Positions 31,640-43,698 of a stretch of DNA of 64,000 nucleotides are shown here, piece by piece. The stretch covers positions 62,001 through 126,000 of the forward strand of contig NZ_JAPUVI010000029.1 in NCBI RefSeq assembly GCF_029255285.1. The letters are read 5' to 3'. Made by a program: the position numbers and the translations under genes. The stretch is from Accumulibacter sp. GTDB lineage: Bacteria > Pseudomonadota > Gammaproteobacteria > Burkholderiales > Rhodocyclaceae. Within the stretch, counting starts at the first letter, position 1, and the number at the start of each line of letters is the position of its first letter. The notes beneath the pieces are model-generated. The model searched no databases. It was not told the DNA's origin and saw only the letters and a list, made by a program, of their open reading frames with translations.

Positions 31640-33007
31640 TCACGAGGAGACGGCCTCCCGTACGGCACCGGCGAGCGTCTCGGCTGCCCGGGAAACGACT
31701 ACCGGATCCTGACCCTCCACCATGACGCGCAGCAGAGGTTCCGTACCCGAGGCGCGCAACAATACCCGGCCGCAGCCATTCAACTCACTCTCCACCTGAC
31801 GATGAACGGCGGCGATCAAGGGATTTTTCTGCCACGGAAAGCCCTTGCTCAAGGCCACATTGATCAACTTTTGTGGATAGAGCATGAGGTCTCCGAGCAA
31901 CTGCCGCAGGTCTCCCTCGCTTTCACGTAGTGCTGACAGCACCTGCAGTGCCGAGACTATGCCGTCGCCGGTGGTGTGCCGGTCGAGGCACAAAATGTGT
32001 CCCGAGTTCTCGCCGCCATACAGCCAGCCGTTTTGTCGTAGCGCCTCCATCACGTAGCGGTCGCCGACCGCCGCGCGGACGAAAGGTACCTTGAGCGCGG
32101 CAAGCGCGTGTTCGAGAGCCAGATTGCTCATCAGCGTGCCGACCACACCCGCTACCGGGCCTTGCCGAAGGCGGCTACGGACAATGGCAAACAGCAGTTG
32201 ATCTCCGTCGTATAGGTTACCCTCCGAATCAACCATCATCACTCGATCCGCGTCGCCATCCAGGGCAATGCCGAGGTCGGCGCCGTGGGCCAGAACGGCT
32301 TCACGCAGTGCCGCGGGTGCCGTCGCGCCAACATCCTGATTGATGTTCAGGCCGTTGGGTTCGCTGCCGATGCTGCTGACGTCAGCGCCCAGTTCGTGAA
32401 AGACGTGAGGAGCGATGTGATAGGCGGCGCCGTGGGCGCAATCGACGACGATCTTGAGTCCCCGCAAGTCGAGCTCGAAAGGTACCGTGCTCTTGCAGAA
32501 TTCGATGTAACGTCCATCGGCGTCGTCGATCCGGCGGGCACGGCCGAGGCCGGCCGACGGAACGCAGCTCAGCGGTTCGTCGAGTGCTGCTTCGATTTCC
32601 AACTCGAGTTCATCCGGCAGTTTGGTGCCGCGCGCCGAGAAGAACTTGATTCCGTTATCGTAGTATGGATTGTGCGAGGCGGAGATGACGATTCCCGCCT
32701 GCAAGCGCAAGGCGCGCGTGAGATAGGCGATGGCTGGGGTCGGCATCGGCCCGACCAGGCAGACGTCGACGCCGGCCGCCGAAAAACCCGCTTCGAGCGC
32801 CGCTTCGAGCATGTAGCCTGAGATACGGGTGTCCTTGCCGATGAGCACCGCCGGACGTTCGCCGGCCTTGACATGGCTACGCGCCGCTTCGCGTGCCGCC
32901 AGTACGCGTCCCGTCGCATGGCCGAGGCGCATCACGAAATCCGGTGTGATCGGGTTGTCTCCGACACGCCCGCGCACGCCGTCGGTACCAAAATACTTTC
33001 TCGTCAC
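31640..33007 (-). CDS. glmM: phosphoglucosamine mutase
   Basis: Converts glucosamine-6-phosphate to glucosamine-1-phosphate for UDP-GlcNAc; 455 aa. The start [16 protein letters not shown] is canonical. The active-site phosphoserine is Ser111 in [17 protein letters not shown]. The metal-binding loop [11 protein letters not shown] and the sugar-binding GGENSGHI are present, and the phosphate-binding [15 protein letters not shown] is at the C-terminus. It is the last gene of the ftsH-folP-glmM series and is convergent with the DUF4212 gene. Confidence 0.97.
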   Translation of the reverse strand: MTRKYFGTDGVRGRVGDNPITPDFVMRLGHATGRVLAAREAARSHVKAGERPAVLIGKDTRISGYMLEAALEAGFSAAGVDVCLVGPMPTPAIAYLTRALRLQAGIVISASHNPYYDNGIKFFSARGTKLPDELELEIEAALDEPLSCVPSAGLGRARRIDDADGRYIEFCKSTVPFELDLRGLKIVVDCAHGAAYHIAPHVFHELGADVSSIGSEPNGLNINQDVGATAPAALREAVLAHGADLGIALDGDADRVMMVDSEGNLYDGDQLLFAIVRSRLRQGPVAGVVGTLMSNLALEHALAALKVPFVRAAVGDRYVMEALRQNGWLYGGENSGHILCLDRHTTGDGIVSALQVLSALRESEGDLRQLLGDLMLYPQKLINVALSKGFPWQKNPLIAAVHRQVESELNGCGRVLLRASGTEPLLRVMVEGQDPVVVSRAAETLAGAVREAVSS

Positions 33008-33107
33008 GTTTCTTCACTCCCCAGAGTTGTAGACCGGTGGCCGTCCGCCGATGTTGTTCATTCTACGCAAACCGGCGCCAGGGCGCCGAGAACAAACGCA
33101 CAGGCCC

Positions 33108-33971
33108 TCAATCGATGTCCACCGCGGCGAGGATCGCCAGCGCATCGCGTGTCTCGGCGACATCATGAACGCGGACCACTTGGGCGCCACGTTGTATCGC
33201 CAACAGGGCGGCCGCGAGGCTGGCGGCCAGTCGGTGGTCGACCGGACGGGAGGTGATCGCACCGAGCATCGACTTGCGCGACATGCCGGCCAGCATCGGC
33301 AGGCCGGCAAAAGGCAACTCCGCGAAACGGCGCAGAAGCTCGAGATTGTGTGCCAGCGTCTTGCCGAAGCCGAAACCGGGATCGAGTAGCAGGCGATCAG
33401 CTCCGATTCCTGCTGCCGTCGCGATGGCTACACGAGCTTGGAGGAAGGAGCGGACCTCGTCGACGACATCGGTGTACACCGGGTTGTCCTGCATGTTCGA
33501 GGGGTCACCCCGCATGTGCATCAGGCAGACCGCGCAATCGCTGTCGGCCACCGCGGTGATCGCGCCGGGTATGCGCAGTGCGCGGATATCGTTGATCATC
33601 GAAGCTCCGCGTGCCAGCACCGCACGCATGACTTCCGGCTTGTAGGTATCAACCGAAACCGGCACGCCGCAGCCAGCAAGCGCGTCGAGTACCGGAAGGA
33701 TGCGTCGCAGTTCCTCGTCGACCGGCGTCGGAGCAGCACCCGGCCGGGACGATTCGGCGCCGAGGTCGATCAGATCGGCGCCGGCCTCGATCTGCTTGCG
33801 CGCGTACGCGACAGCCTGTCGGACGCTTGCCGCCAGACCGTCGCCGGAAAAGGAATCCGGCGTCAGATTGACAATGCCCATGATCAGCGGGCGCTTCAGG
33901 GTGAGCTCAAACGCTCCGCAACGCAAGCTCCGGCCGGCCTCTCCTGCCGCGCCGGGACTGATGTCGGACAC
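33108..33971 (-). CDS. folP: dihydropteroate synthase
   Basis: Joins p-aminobenzoate to the pterin in folate synthesis; 287 aa. Signature sequences are IMGIVNLTPDSFSGDG (residues 30-45), DLGAESSRPGA, SVDTYKPEVMRA, LLLDPGFGFGKT and the C-terminal VVRVHDVAETRDA. The first twenty residues are probably a poorly conserved extension. It lies 30 nt after ftsH and 100 nt before glmM, the order found in many Proteobacteria. Confidence 0.96.
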   Translation of the reverse strand: MSDISPGAAGEAGRSLRCGAFELTLKRPLIMGIVNLTPDSFSGDGLAASVRQAVAYARKQIEAGADLIDLGAESSRPGAAPTPVDEELRRILPVLDALAGCGVPVSVDTYKPEVMRAVLARGASMINDIRALRIPGAITAVADSDCAVCLMHMRGDPSNMQDNPVYTDVVDEVRSFLQARVAIATAAGIGADRLLLDPGFGFGKTLAHNLELLRRFAELPFAGLPMLAGMSRKSMLGAITSRPVDHRLAASLAAALLAIQRGAQVVRVHDVAETRDALAILAAVDID

Positions 33972-34001
33972 CTCGCCGCGCGCTGCTCGAAAGGGTCTAG
34001 C

Positions 34002-35885
34002 TCAGGCCGGAGCCGTTGCGCTCGGCGCCGCATCCGGCGTGTTGTTGTCGGTTCTGCTCGACGGTTTCGACGGCGTCTGCTTGGGTGGCCGCGGGGGCTT
34101 GCCGGCCATGATGTCGTCGATCTGGTCGCTGTCTATCGTTTCCAATTCAAGCAGTGCGGCAGCCATCGCCTCGACCCTGTCGCGGTTCTCTTCGAGCAGT
34201 CGGCGCGCCAGCGCGTACTGTTCGTCGATGATCCGGCGGATCTCTGCGTCCACCTTCTCCATCGTCGCTTCAGACATGTTCTTGTGCGTTGTCACCGAGC
34301 GGCCAAGGAAAACCTCTCCCTCGTTTTCGCCATACACCATCGGGCCGAGAGCGTCGGACATGCCGTAGCGGGTGACCATGTCACGCGCCATTTGCGTGGC
34401 GCGCTCGAAGTCGTTCGACGCGCCGGTCGTCATCTGATTCATGAACAATTCTTCGGCGATACGACCGCCAAAGAGCACAGCAATCCGACTCATCAGATAG
34501 ACACGATCGTACGCATACCTATCCTCTTCGGGCAACTGCATCGTCAGTCCAAGCGCCCGGCCGCGCGGAATGATCGTTACCTTGTGCACCGGATCGGATT
34601 TCGGCATCAGCTTGGCAACCACCGCATGCCCCGACTCGTGGTAAGCCGTATTCCGACGTTCGTCCTCGTTCATGACCATGCTGCGCCGCTCGGCACCCAT
34701 CATGATCTTGTCCTTGGCTTTCTCGAAATCCTCCATGTCCACCAGGCGTTTGTTACCCCGGGCGGCAAACAGTGCGGCCTCGTTGACCAGGTTGGCGAGG
34801 TCGGCGCCCGAAAAACCTGGTGTGCCGCGCGCGATGATGTCTGCCTTGACGTCAGGTGACAGCGGTACCTTGCGCATGTGGACAGCGAGAATCTGCTCGC
34901 GGCCACGGATGTCGGGTAGCGGCACGACGACCTGGCGGTCGAAACGGCCGGGGCGCATGAGCGCCGGGTCGAGTACGTCGGGACGGTTGGTGGCGGCGAT
35001 GACGATGACGCCGACGCTGCCTTCAAAGCCATCCATTTCGACCAGCATCTGGTTCAGCGTCTGCTCACGTTCATCGTTGCCGCCGCCAAGACCCGCCCCA
35101 CGCTGACGACCGACGGCGTCGAGTTCGTCGATGAAGATGATGCAGGGCGCGTGTTTCTTCGCGTTCTCGAACATGTCGCGCACGCGTGCGGCGCCAACCC
35201 CGACGAACATTTCGACGAAGTCCGACCCGGAGATCGAAAAGAAAGGCACTTTGGCTTCGCCAGCGATGGCCTTGGCAAGCAGCGTCTTGCCGGTTCCCGG
35301 ATTGCCGACGAGCAGGACGCCTTTCGGGATGCGTCCCCCCAGCTTCTGGAACTTGGAGGGATCGCGCAGAAAATCGACCAGTTCGGAAACTTCTTCCTTC
35401 GCCTCGTCGCAACCGGCAACATCGGCAAAGGTGATCGTATTGGTCGACTCGTCAAGCAGACGCGCCTTGCTCTTGCCGAAGGAGAAAGCGCCGCCGCGGC
35501 CGCCGCCCTGCATCTGGCGCATGAAAAAAACCCACACGCCGATCAGCAACAGCATCGGGAACCAACTGACGAAGATGCTCATCAGGAACGATTGCTCTTC
35601 TTCCGGCTTGGCCTCGATCTTGACGCCGTGCTTCAGCAGATCGGACACCATCCACAGGTCAGGAGGCGCGTAGCTGGTCAGCTTGCGGCCGTCGGTCGTC
35701 GTGGCTTTGAGCACGCGCCCTTCGATCACGACCTTGGCAATCGTTCCCTTGCTCACTTCTTCGATGAATTGCGAGTACTCCATCGAAGACTGGGCGACCT
35801 GGCGCGTATTGAACTGGTTGAAAACGGTCATCAGGACGAGGCCGATAACCAGCCAAACGGCCAGATTCTTGAACATGTTATTCAA
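34002..35885 (-). CDS. ftsH: ATP-dependent zinc metalloprotease FtsH (probable TTG start)
   Basis: Membrane-anchored AAA+ protease, 627 aa. It has two N-terminal membrane helices (about residues 6-24 and 99-118) flanking a periplasmic domain. The Walker A motif GNPGTGKT is at 194-201, followed by [13 protein letters not shown], and the zinc motif HESGH is at 416-420. A TTG at 35885 is preferred as start because AGAGG lies 7 nt upstream and gives the family N-terminus [13 protein letters not shown]. The ATG three codons on is too far from that site. It follows rlmE on the same strand. Confidence 0.95.
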   Translation of the reverse strand: MNNMFKNLAVWLVIGLVLMTVFNQFNTRQVAQSSMEYSQFIEEVSKGTIAKVVIEGRVLKATTTDGRKLTSYAPPDLWMVSDLLKHGVKIEAKPEEEQSFLMSIFVSWFPMLLLIGVWVFFMRQMQGGGRGGAFSFGKSKARLLDESTNTITFADVAGCDEAKEEVSELVDFLRDPSKFQKLGGRIPKGVLLVGNPGTGKTLLAKAIAGEAKVPFFSISGSDFVEMFVGVGAARVRDMFENAKKHAPCIIFIDELDAVGRQRGAGLGGGNDEREQTLNQMLVEMDGFEGSVGVIVIAATNRPDVLDPALMRPGRFDRQVVVPLPDIRGREQILAVHMRKVPLSPDVKADIIARGTPGFSGADLANLVNEAALFAARGNKRLVDMEDFEKAKDKIMMGAERRSMVMNEDERRNTAYHESGHAVVAKLMPKSDPVHKVTIIPRGRALGLTMQLPEEDRYAYDRVYLMSRIAVLFGGRIAEELFMNQMTTGASNDFERATQMARDMVTRYGMSDALGPMVYGENEGEVFLGRSVTTHKNMSEATMEKVDAEIRRIIDEQYALARRLLEENRDRVEAMAAALLELETIDSDQIDDIMAGKPPRPPKQTPSKPSSRTDNNTPDAAPSATAPA

Positions 35886-35985
35886 TGCCTTACCTCTTCT
35901 TCCACGTTGTCCGGCGCGGGCAGCTAGCGTTAGCCTGACCGTCTTCCAAGAATTTACCATTCTAAACCGATTTTCGCCTGCCGAA

Positions 35986-36630
35986 TCAAACAGGATGCCG
36001 ATTGGCGGATCGGGTTTTCAAGGCCTTGGCGAGCAAATAGACCTCAGGGCTGCGGTCGCGTGATGCCGCCGGCTTGCGCAAGACTACGGACTTGAAGCTC
36101 GTTCGCATCGCTTCGAGAAATCCTTCGAACCCATGTCCCTGAAACAATTTGACCAGGAACGCACCGTCCGGTTTCAGCCAGTTGCAGGCGAACTCCAGAC
36201 CCAACTCCGCCAGATGCACGGCCCGCGCCTGGTCGCTGACCGAGATGCCAGAGATATTGGGTGACATGTCGGAAAGAACAAGCCCTACCTCGGCACCGGC
36301 CAGCAGGTTTTCCAGGTGGAGCAGGAAGGACTGCTCACGAAAATCTCCTTGCAGGAAGCTGACGCCCGGCAGGGGCTCCATGGCCAGCCGGTCGACGGCG
36401 ATGACGTGTCCACGGCCCTGCAGTCGCTTGGCGACCACCTGCGACCATCCGCCAGGGCTCGCGCCGAGGTCGACGACGATGTCGCCGGCACGGATCAGGC
36501 GATCCTTGTCGTCGATCTCCATCAGCTTGTACGCGGCGCGTGAGCGATAGCCTTCGCTGCGGGCACGTTGCACGTAAGCGTCGTTGACATGCTCGCGCAA
36601 CCAGGCTGGGCTCGTTCGGCTTCGTTTCAT
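35986..36630 (-). CDS. rlmE: 23S rRNA 2'-O-methyltransferase RlmE (FtsJ)
   Basis: Methylates the 2'-OH of U2552 in 23S rRNA; 214 aa. The SAM-binding motif is [15 protein letters not shown] (about residues 52-66), followed by GHVIAVD, the catalytic [10 protein letters not shown] (Asp), and [15 protein letters not shown] (Lys). The start [23 protein letters not shown] is typical. It is divergent from yhbY across 48 bp and upstream of ftsH, the normal arrangement. Confidence 0.96.
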   Translation of the reverse strand: MKRSRTSPAWLREHVNDAYVQRARSEGYRSRAAYKLMEIDDKDRLIRAGDIVVDLGASPGGWSQVVAKRLQGRGHVIAVDRLAMEPLPGVSFLQGDFREQSFLLHLENLLAGAEVGLVLSDMSPNISGISVSDQARAVHLAELGLEFACNWLKPDGAFLVKLFQGHGFEGFLEAMRTSFKSVVLRKPAASRDRSPEVYLLAKALKTRSANRHPV

Positions 36631-36678
36631 CCGGGTGAACCCGCTAGAATGCGTTCTTCAAGAAAAAGGGTGCTTTGC

Positions 36679-37038
36679 ATGCTCTCTCTCAGTTCCGACC
36701 AGCGCCGCGTTCTGCGCGCCCGTGCCCACGCCCTGCAACCCGTCGCTTCGATCAGTTTCGGTGGCCTTTCCGAATCGGTGGTCAAGGAGATCGACAGCCG
36801 CCTGTTGTGTCACCAGTTGATCAAGATCCGTATCCATCACGGCGACCGGCAGCTCCGCGAGCAGTTTCTCGGCACGCTCTGTGAGCGCCTGCAAGCGGCG
36901 CCGGTTCAGCATATCGGCCGCTTGCTGGTGATTTGGCGCCCGCTGCCCGAGGGCCAGGAAAAAGCCGCCAAACCTCGGGTCAGGCAGGTTGAGCCGCGGC
37001 GTGGCAAACGTCGGTTCCAGGGCGAGGCCGCCTACTGA
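36679..37038 (+). CDS. yhbY: YhbY-type CRM-domain RNA-binding protein
   Basis: 119-aa ribosome-associated RNA-binding protein with a CRM domain covering about residues 5-95 (LSSDQRRVLRARAHALQPVASI, then GDRQLREQF and IGRLLVIWRP). A basic tail of about 20 residues follows. It associates with pre-50S particles in E. coli. The ATG at 36679 gives the family start; AAAAAGGG is about 7 nt upstream. It is divergent from rlmE, as in most Beta- and Gammaproteobacteria. Confidence 0.93.
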   Translation: MLSLSSDQRRVLRARAHALQPVASISFGGLSESVVKEIDSRLLCHQLIKIRIHHGDRQLREQFLGTLCERLQAAPVQHIGRLLVIWRPLPEGQEKAAKPRVRQVEPRRGKRRFQGEAAY

Positions 37039-37089
37039 AACCTCTGTCGCAAGTCGTCCGGCGCGCTTTGAACCAGGAAGGAGGCGCAC

Positions 37090-37554
37090 CTACTTGCCGC
37101 CCCGCCGCTGGCCGACGACCAGCAGCAGGCCGAGCAGGCTCTGGACGAGGTAGAGAATGCTCGATACGCCGTGCCAGGTGGCAAAGCGGTTGCGCAGCAC
37201 ACTCTCCATCACTTCGCGTGGCAGGGCGTCGGACTTCAGCTGCGCCAGCAGCGGCTGAATGCCGAACAGGCTGACGGCGCCGAGCAGCAGCATCAGCAGA
37301 ACCAGCCAGAAGTTCCAGCGGCGTAGGGCAGCCGTGCCGGCGCGCAGGATCATGAACAACAGCAGGTAGGTTCCGCATCCCAGTCCGAGCCAGCCGATCA
37401 GATCGAACAACTGCCCGGCGAGCGCGCCAGCCAGCGAACGATCGCTGCCCAGCGCGACGAACAGCTTTGGCGCAACGAGATAGCCGATGGTCCACAACCC
37501 CCCGACCCACAGCGTCAGCGCCACATCGTACAGTGCGTCAGCGAAGCGCCGCAT
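37090..37554 (-). CDS. DUF4149 domain membrane protein
   Basis: 154-aa protein with four hydrophobic helices (about residues 8-32, 44-72, 80-100, 125-147), matching the DUF4149 family by its LWVGGLWTIGYLVAPKLF N-terminus. The function is unknown. It begins 2 nt after the greA stop, and the same pairing between greA and yhbY recurs in Betaproteobacteria. Confidence 0.85.
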   Translation of the reverse strand: MRRFADALYDVALTLWVGGLWTIGYLVAPKLFVALGSDRSLAGALAGQLFDLIGWLGLGCGTYLLLFMILRAGTAALRRWNFWLVLLMLLLGAVSLFGIQPLLAQLKSDALPREVMESVLRNRFATWHGVSSILYLVQSLLGLLLVVGQRRGGK

Positions 37555-37556
37555 GG

Positions 37557-38033
37557 CTACTCGTAACGTACGTCAAGTACTTCGTATTCGCGTAAGCCGC
37601 CCGGCGCCTGGACTTCGGCGACGTCACCGGCGAATTTGCCGATCAGTGCGCGGGCGATCGGCGAATTGATCGAGATCTTTCCGGCCTTGATGTCGGCTTC
37701 GTCCTCGCCGACGATCTGATAGCTGACTCGGGTACCGGATTCCTGATCCTCGAGATCAAGCGTAGCTCCGAAAACGCAGCGCCCATCGGCGTCCAGCAGT
37801 CTCGGATCGATGATCTGAGCATTGGCCAGCTTGCTTTCGACTTCCTTGATGCGGCCTTCGATAAAGCCCTGCCTTTCCTTGGCGGCATCGTACTCGGCGT
37901 TCTCCGAGAGGTCGCCGTGCGAACGCGCTTCGGCGATAGCCGCGATCGCACGCGGGCGCTCGACGGTCTTCAAGTGATGCAGTTCGGCGCGGAGTTTTTC
38001 CGCCCCTTTGACGGTCAGAGGTGTCTTGCTCAT
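37557..38033 (-). CDS. greA: transcription elongation factor GreA
   Basis: Rescues backtracked RNA polymerase by stimulating transcript cleavage; 158 aa. The N-terminal coiled coil runs through about residue 75, with the acidic tip [18 protein letters not shown], and a C-terminal FKBP-like domain follows. The ATG at 38033 ([18 protein letters not shown]) fits the family length; no strong ribosome binding site is visible. A hairpin (CGTCGCC/GGCGACG, 38057-38082) without a clear T-tract lies between it and carB and may tune readthrough. Confidence 0.95.
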   Translation of the reverse strand: MSKTPLTVKGAEKLRAELHHLKTVERPRAIAAIAEARSHGDLSENAEYDAAKERQGFIEGRIKEVESKLANAQIIDPRLLDADGRCVFGATLDLEDQESGTRVSYQIVGEDEADIKAGKISINSPIARALIGKFAGDVAEVQAPGGLREYEVLDVRYE

Positions 38034-38099
38034 AACATTCGCGGCCAGCAAGGAAGCGTCGCCCCGGCGGGAAGCGGCGACGGTCTTGGGTTAGGTTAG

Positions 38100-41000
38100 T
38101 CAGTGCAGTTGCGCGTGCAAGTCCTGCAGCGGATAGACAACGAGTTCGCCACGGTTCCGGATCCCGGCCGTCGCGGCTTCGGCGCCCCAGATCGTCGTGT
38201 AGATGGTCACCCGCGCCGCCAGTCCGGAGGTGCGGATGGAGCGGGAATCGCTGATTGCCTTGCGCTTCTCATCAACTGTGTTGACGATCAGGACGATCTC
38301 GTGGTTCTTGATCATATCGACGACGTGCGGCCGGCCTTCGGTTACTTTGTTTACCACAGTCACCGCAACACCGGCCGCGGCGATCGCCGCGGCCGTGCCC
38401 CTGGTCGCGAGCAGCGTGAAGCCGGCGGCTCGCAGATCTCGGGCGATCGACACGGCTTTCGGCTTGTCCGATTCCTTGACGCTGATGAAGACCTGACCGG
38501 AAGTGGGCAAGCGTACGCTGGCCGCCATCTGGCTCTTGACGAAGGCCTCGGAGAAACTGAGTCCGATACCCATTACCTCGCCGGTCGATTTCATTTCCGG
38601 GCCGAGGATGGTATCGACGCCGCGGAACTTGGCGAAGGGAAAAACGGCTTCCTTGACCGAGAAATAGTGCGGAATCACTTCCCTGGCGAAGCCCTGATTG
38701 GCGAGCGATTTGCCGACCATGCAGCGGGCAGCGATCTTCGCCAGTGGCAAACCGGTGGCCTTCGAGACGAAGGGAACAGTGCGCGACGCCCGCGGGTTCA
38801 CTTCCAGGACGAAAACCACGCCGCCCTGGATGGCAAACTGCACGTTCATCAAGCCGCAAACCTGCAATCCTCTGGCCATCAGCCGGGTCTGCCGGCGCAG
38901 TTCGTCCTGCAGTTCAGCCGACAGCGAGTAGGGTGGCAACGAGCACGCCGAATCGCCCGAATGTACTCCGGCCTGCTCGATGTGTTCCATGACGCCGCCG
39001 ATCAGTACGTCTTCGCCGTCGCAGAGCGCATCGACGTCCACCTCGATCGCGTCGTTCAGAAAACGGTCGAGCAGGACCGGCGAATCGTTCGAGACCTTGA
39101 CCGCCTCACGCATATAGCGTTCGAGGTCGCGCGGGTCATGAACGATCTCCATGGCCCGACCGCCGAGGACGTACGATGGTCGAACGACCAGCGGATAGCC
39201 GATTTCGGCCGCCAGGCGAAGTGCCTCGGCTTCGTTGCGTGCCGTCCGGTTGGCTGGTTGCCTGAGACCCAGATCACGCAGCAGCTTCTGAAATCGCTCG
39301 CGGTCCTCCGCGGCGTCGATCATGTCCGGGCTGGTTCCGATGATCGCTACCCCGTTGGCTTCGAGGTCGCGCGCCAGCTTGAGCGGGGTCTGGCCGCCGT
39401 ACTGGACGATGACGCCGAGTGGTTTCTCGACGGCGACGATCTCGAGAACGTCCTCGAGCGTCAGCGGTTCGAAGTACAGGCGGTCCGAGGTGTCGTAATC
39501 CGTGGATACCGTCTCCGGATTGCAGTTGACCATGATGGTTTCGTAGCCGTCTTCGCGCATCGCCAAGGCCGCATGCACGCAGCAGTAGTCGAACTCGATG
39601 CCTTGGCCGATCCGGTTCGGGCCGCCACCGAGCACCATGATCTTCTGCCGGTCACTCGGCTTTGCCTCGCACTCGTCCTCGTAGGTCGAGTACAGATAGG
39701 CGGTATCGGTCGCGAACTCGGCGGCGCAGGTGTCGACGCGCTTGTAGACCGGTCGCACGCCCAACTCGTGACGACGCTCGCGGACCGCCGTCTGCGTCGT
39801 TCGCATCAGCGTCGCCAGTCGCCTGTCGGAGAAGCCGGCGCGCTTCAGGTGCCGTATCTCGTCGCGCGACAGCGAGGCGAGTGGCCGGCTGCGGATGCGC
39901 TCGGCTTTCGTGTAGAGGTCTTCGATTTGTGCCAGGAACCACGGGTCGATCCCGGTCAGGCGCTGAATTTCGTCTAGGTGCAGGCCGATGCGGAAGGCGT
40001 CGGCGATGTACCAGATTCGTTCCGGACGCGCCTCGCTGAGTGCCGTCTCGATCTCTTCACGGTCGACGCTACGCTCGTCGAAGCCATCGACACCGACCTC
40101 CAGGCCGCGCAAAGCTTTCTGCAGCGATTCCTGGAAAGTCCGCCCGATGGCCATCACCTCGCCCACGGATTTCATCTGCGTGGTCAGCCGGGAATCGGCC
40201 TCGGGAAACTTCTCGAAGGCGAAACGTGGCACTTTGGTGACGACGTAGTCGATCGACGGTTCGAACGACGCGGGCGTCTTGCCGCCAGTGATTTCGTTGG
40301 CCAGTTCGTCGAGCGTATAGCCGACGGCCAGTTTCGCCGCCACTTTGGCAATTGGGAAACCGGTCGCTTTCGAAGCCAGTGCCGACGAGCGTGAAACGCG
40401 CGGGTTCATCTCGATGACGATCATCCGTCCGTCGGTCGGGCAAATCGCGAACTGCACGTTCGACCCGCCGGTATCGACACCGATCTCGCGCAAGACCGCG
40501 ACAGCGGCATTGCGCATGAGCTGGTATTCCTTGTCCGTCAAGGTCTGGGCCGGGGCGACGGTGATCGAGTCACCGGTATGGACGCCCATCGGGTCGAGGT
40601 TTTCGATCGAACAGACGATGATGCAGTTATCGTTCCGGTCCCGTACCACCTCCATCTCGAATTCTTTCCAGCCAATCAGCGATTCTTCGATCAGCAGTTC
40701 TCGGGTTGGGCTGGCTTCGAGCCCCCGCTTGCAGATGTCGACGAACTCTTCCTGATTGTAGGCAATGCCACCACCCGAACCGCCCATCGTGAATGAGGGC
40801 CGAATGATCGCCGGATAGCCGATCATCGCCTGCACCTGCAGCGCTTCCTCCATCGAGTGCGCGACAGCCGAGCGCGCCGACGCCAAGCCGATGCTGGTCA
40901 TTGCGGTCTTGAACTTTTCGCGGTCTTCGGCCTTGTCGATCGCCTGCCGGGTGGCGCCGATCATCTCGACGCCGAAACGCTCCAGGACGCCATGCCGCGC

Positions 41001-41306
41001 CAGGTCGAGCGCGCAGTTGAGCGCAGTTTGTCCGCCCATGGTTGGCAGCAGGGCGTCGGGACGTTCCCGGTCGATGATTTTCTCGACGACTCGCCAGGTG
41101 ATCGGCTCGATGTAGGTCACGTCCGCCATCTCTGGATCGGTCATGATCGTTGCCGGATTGGAGTTCACCAAGATGACCCGGAAACCCTCCTCGCGCAGCG
41201 CTTTACAGGCCTGCGCTCCCGAGTAGTCGAATTCGCAGGCCTGGCCGATGACGATCGGTCCAGCGCCGATGATGAGGATGCTCTTGATGTCTGCGCGCTT
41301 AGGCAT
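38100..41306 (-). CDS. carB: carbamoyl-phosphate synthase large subunit
   Basis: Makes carbamoyl phosphate for pyrimidines and arginine; 1068 aa. Both ATP-grasp halves are visible: N-terminal [18 protein letters not shown] and the C-terminal half beginning [17 protein letters not shown] near residue 555. The MGS-like allosteric domain occupies the last 140 residues. The start [20 protein letters not shown] overlaps the end of carA by 8 nt, which indicates translational coupling. Confidence 0.97.
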   Translation of the reverse strand: MPKRADIKSILIIGAGPIVIGQACEFDYSGAQACKALREEGFRVILVNSNPATIMTDPEMADVTYIEPITWRVVEKIIDRERPDALLPTMGGQTALNCALDLARHGVLERFGVEMIGATRQAIDKAEDREKFKTAMTSIGLASARSAVAHSMEEALQVQAMIGYPAIIRPSFTMGGSGGGIAYNQEEFVDICKRGLEASPTRELLIEESLIGWKEFEMEVVRDRNDNCIIVCSIENLDPMGVHTGDSITVAPAQTLTDKEYQLMRNAAVAVLREIGVDTGGSNVQFAICPTDGRMIVIEMNPRVSRSSALASKATGFPIAKVAAKLAVGYTLDELANEITGGKTPASFEPSIDYVVTKVPRFAFEKFPEADSRLTTQMKSVGEVMAIGRTFQESLQKALRGLEVGVDGFDERSVDREEIETALSEARPERIWYIADAFRIGLHLDEIQRLTGIDPWFLAQIEDLYTKAERIRSRPLASLSRDEIRHLKRAGFSDRRLATLMRTTQTAVRERRHELGVRPVYKRVDTCAAEFATDTAYLYSTYEDECEAKPSDRQKIMVLGGGPNRIGQGIEFDYCCVHAALAMREDGYETIMVNCNPETVSTDYDTSDRLYFEPLTLEDVLEIVAVEKPLGVIVQYGGQTPLKLARDLEANGVAIIGTSPDMIDAAEDRERFQKLLRDLGLRQPANRTARNEAEALRLAAEIGYPLVVRPSYVLGGRAMEIVHDPRDLERYMREAVKVSNDSPVLLDRFLNDAIEVDVDALCDGEDVLIGGVMEHIEQAGVHSGDSACSLPPYSLSAELQDELRRQTRLMARGLQVCGLMNVQFAIQGGVVFVLEVNPRASRTVPFVSKATGLPLAKIAARCMVGKSLANQGFAREVIPHYFSVKEAVFPFAKFRGVDTILGPEMKSTGEVMGIGLSFSEAFVKSQMAASVRLPTSGQVFISVKESDKPKAVSIARDLRAAGFTLLATRGTAAAIAAAGVAVTVVNKVTEGRPHVVDMIKNHEIVLIVNTVDEKRKAISDSRSIRTSGLAARVTIYTTIWGAEAATAGIRNRGELVVYPLQDLHAQLH

Positions 41307-42447
41307 GGTGTGGCTTCTTGTCCTGCATCATCCTGATGAAACGATCGAACAGATAGGCGATGTCGTGCGGGCCCGGGCTGGCTTCCGGGTGGCCCTGAAA
41401 CGAGAAGGCAGGCACGTCGCGGCGAGCGATACCCTGTAGAGAGCCGTCGAACAGCGAAATGTGTGTTGCCAGCAGTTCGTCGGGCAAGGTGCTGCTGTCG
41501 ACCGCAAAGCCGTGGTTCTGGCTGGTGATCAGAACCTGGCCGGTGTGCAGATCCTTGACCGGGTGATTGGCGCCGTGGTGGCCGAACTTCATCTTCAGCG
41601 TGCGGGCGCCGGATGCCAGCGCCAGGAGTTGGTGCCCCAGGCAGATGCCGAAGGTGGGGATCCCGGCGGCCAGGATCTCGCGTATCGCCGCGATGGCGTA
41701 ATCACAGGGTTCAGGATCACCGGGACCATTCGACAAAAAGACGCCATCGGGATTAAGCTGGATGACCTCGGCGGCGCTGGTCTGCGCCGCAACGACGGTG
41801 ATCCTGCAGCCGCGCGACGCCAGCAGGCGCAGGATGTTGTGCTTGACACCGAAATCGTAGGCCACGACATGCCATTGAATGGCGGGGGGTGCCAGATCGC
41901 CGTTCGGCGACCACTGGCCCGCCGTCCACTGGTAGGGTGCGCCGATGCTGACGACTTTGGCCAAATCCATGCCGGCGAGACCGGGAAAGGCGCGCGCTTC
42001 GGCGATTGCCTGCTCGTCATCGACCTCACCCGCCATCAGGCACCCGGCCTGGGCTCCCTTTTCCCGGAGGATTCGCGTCAGTTGGCGCGTGTCGATACCG
42101 GCGATAGCCACGATGCCGTGTTTTTTGAGGTAGCTGGCGAGGGTCTCCTGCAAACGCCAGTTGGCCGCGCGAACTGGCAGATCGCGGATCACCAGACCGG
42201 CGGCAAAGTTGCCACGGGATTCGAAATCCTCTGAGTTGCAGCCCACGTTGCCGATGTGCGGGCAGGTCAGCGTGACGATCTGGCGGCAATACGAGGGATC
42301 GGTGAGGATCTCCTGGTAGCCCGTCATCGCCGTATTGAAAACGACTTCGCCGCTGCTGCTCCCTTCGGCGCCTATCGTCTGGCCACGAAAAACCGTACCG
42401 TCGGCCAGGGCGAGGATGGCGGGCGGAAGAGTGGGTAACAAGGACAC
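41299..42447 (-). CDS. carA: carbamoyl-phosphate synthase small subunit
   Basis: Glutaminase subunit that hands ammonia to CarB; 382 aa. The class I amidotransferase domain has the catalytic cysteine in [14 protein letters not shown] and the His/Glu pair in [11 protein letters not shown]. The N-terminal part [17 protein letters not shown] is typical. Upstream of the ATG at 42447 lies the long gene-poor stretch described separately. No attenuator or operator is recognisable before it. Confidence 0.97.
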   Translation of the reverse strand: MSLLPTLPPAILALADGTVFRGQTIGAEGSSSGEVVFNTAMTGYQEILTDPSYCRQIVTLTCPHIGNVGCNSEDFESRGNFAAGLVIRDLPVRAANWRLQETLASYLKKHGIVAIAGIDTRQLTRILREKGAQAGCLMAGEVDDEQAIAEARAFPGLAGMDLAKVVSIGAPYQWTAGQWSPNGDLAPPAIQWHVVAYDFGVKHNILRLLASRGCRITVVAAQTSAAEVIQLNPDGVFLSNGPGDPEPCDYAIAAIREILAAGIPTFGICLGHQLLALASGARTLKMKFGHHGANHPVKDLHTGQVLITSQNHGFAVDSSTLPDELLATHISLFDGSLQGIARRDVPAFSFQGHPEASPGPHDIAYLFDRFIRMMQDKKPHHA

Positions 42448-43698
42448 GAAAAACTCCTGTTGGTGCGGCTGGCGAATGCGCCGCCGTCCGGGCCTCAGAT
42501 GCGCAAAAGCGGGACGGACATGAGGCCCTCCCGCTTGGCTACTGGCAAGCGGCGGGATTATACCGGAGCACGCCTCTTGGTGGGCGATTTGGCATGTTGG
42601 AGGAACTCTCTGCTCAGTCGGACTGCGTTGTCGCCGGCTGACGAGCGACAGTCCAACGAACAGTTTTCAGCACATCGCCGGCTGGCGGCCGGGACCGCCC
42701 CTGGCTCCGAGAAGCTCGACGGAACGCGCGCGCCGATATCCTTTCGGCAGTACACGCCGCGGGACGCGCTACGGAAAACCCGCGCCGGACACGGTCCGCC
42801 ATTCCATCCTCGCCTTCCTGGCATGCGATGGGGCTAGCCGATCGGCCGTCATGACAGGCGGCGATGTCGCTCTCCCGAATGGCGTTTTGCGCGACAAGTG
42901 GCACCCGAGATGGATGAGGGCCGGTTCGCCACGGTCCACCGATTGGCGCTCCACCTGCGTCGTCGGATAGCCACCGGGAGGCCGCCGCCCGGATCCTCGC
43001 CCGGAAGACCCTGGCCAAGGCATTGCGGTGGGACAGCTCACCGCCCCTGATTTGGCCAGTCGTTTGCTCCGCCATCGCTGGTGCGGGTCGCTAGCATGAC
43101 AAGAGTCCTGCGCTCTTGACCTGCCTCTTGAGGCTGATCGGCACTCGGCACGGCTTGATCGCCGCCAGCGCGCACTAGCGCTCGGGCGCGACCCGGTGGC
43201 GGTAGTGCGCCAGGAAATCCGCCTCAAAGCTTTCCTTGCTGCCAGGCGGTGCCTTCGACCTGCCCCCAGGTGAAAGCGGCGCCATCCAACAGGCCGTCGA
43301 TTCATGCCAGCACGTGATGCTTGGTCGGCTCCGTCAGGGTGGGTAGGGTGGGGGCGCCCAGTCGATGGGTGGCTGTTCGCCTGCTGCCGTTTGCCTGTTT
43401 TCCGGACTGAAGGCCGATGATCGGCGAGTGCCTTCCAACCTACACGGCAAGGTAGGGCGTGCCATTGCTTCGCGGTTTTCGTGTGTGGTGTTCTACCGCG
43501 TCGAGCCGAAGCGCCTAGCGCTTCTTCGCGTGGGAGCCCCAAGCTCTGGCCTCAACCCAGGAGGGCTGCTCCAGCGGGACGCGCCGCAAGCGACGCACCC
43601 CTGAACTTGAACATGTACGTCGGGCATGGCGCGTTACTTCGTCGCTGGAAGTCCGATAGCCTGGTTGTGCGGAGCCGAATTGCACTCGTGATCGTGCT
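42448..43698. other. 1.25-kb stretch without a recognisable gene
   Basis: Open frames exist on both strands here but none has a recognisable motif, a good ribosome binding site or family-like length, and stops interrupt each one. The composition is still GC-rich. A minus-strand segment around 43110-43250 reads FLAHYRHRVAPER, a stop, then CALAAIKPCRVP. It could be a decayed gene but cannot be named. The stretch separates the conserved car operon from accessory genes and is probably a scar of insertion and decay. Confidence 0.5.

Noticed and set aside
38103-39977. 624-codon plus-strand frame across carB
   Set aside because: Antisense shadow of carbamoyl-phosphate synthase; no motifs.
43110-43250. 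Possible IS91-type transposase zinc-ribbon remnant (FLAHYRHRVAPER, stop, CALAAIKPCRVP)
   Set aside because: Only a few residues agree, the expected paired cysteines do not follow, and no transposase core or ends are found. A translated database search would decide.
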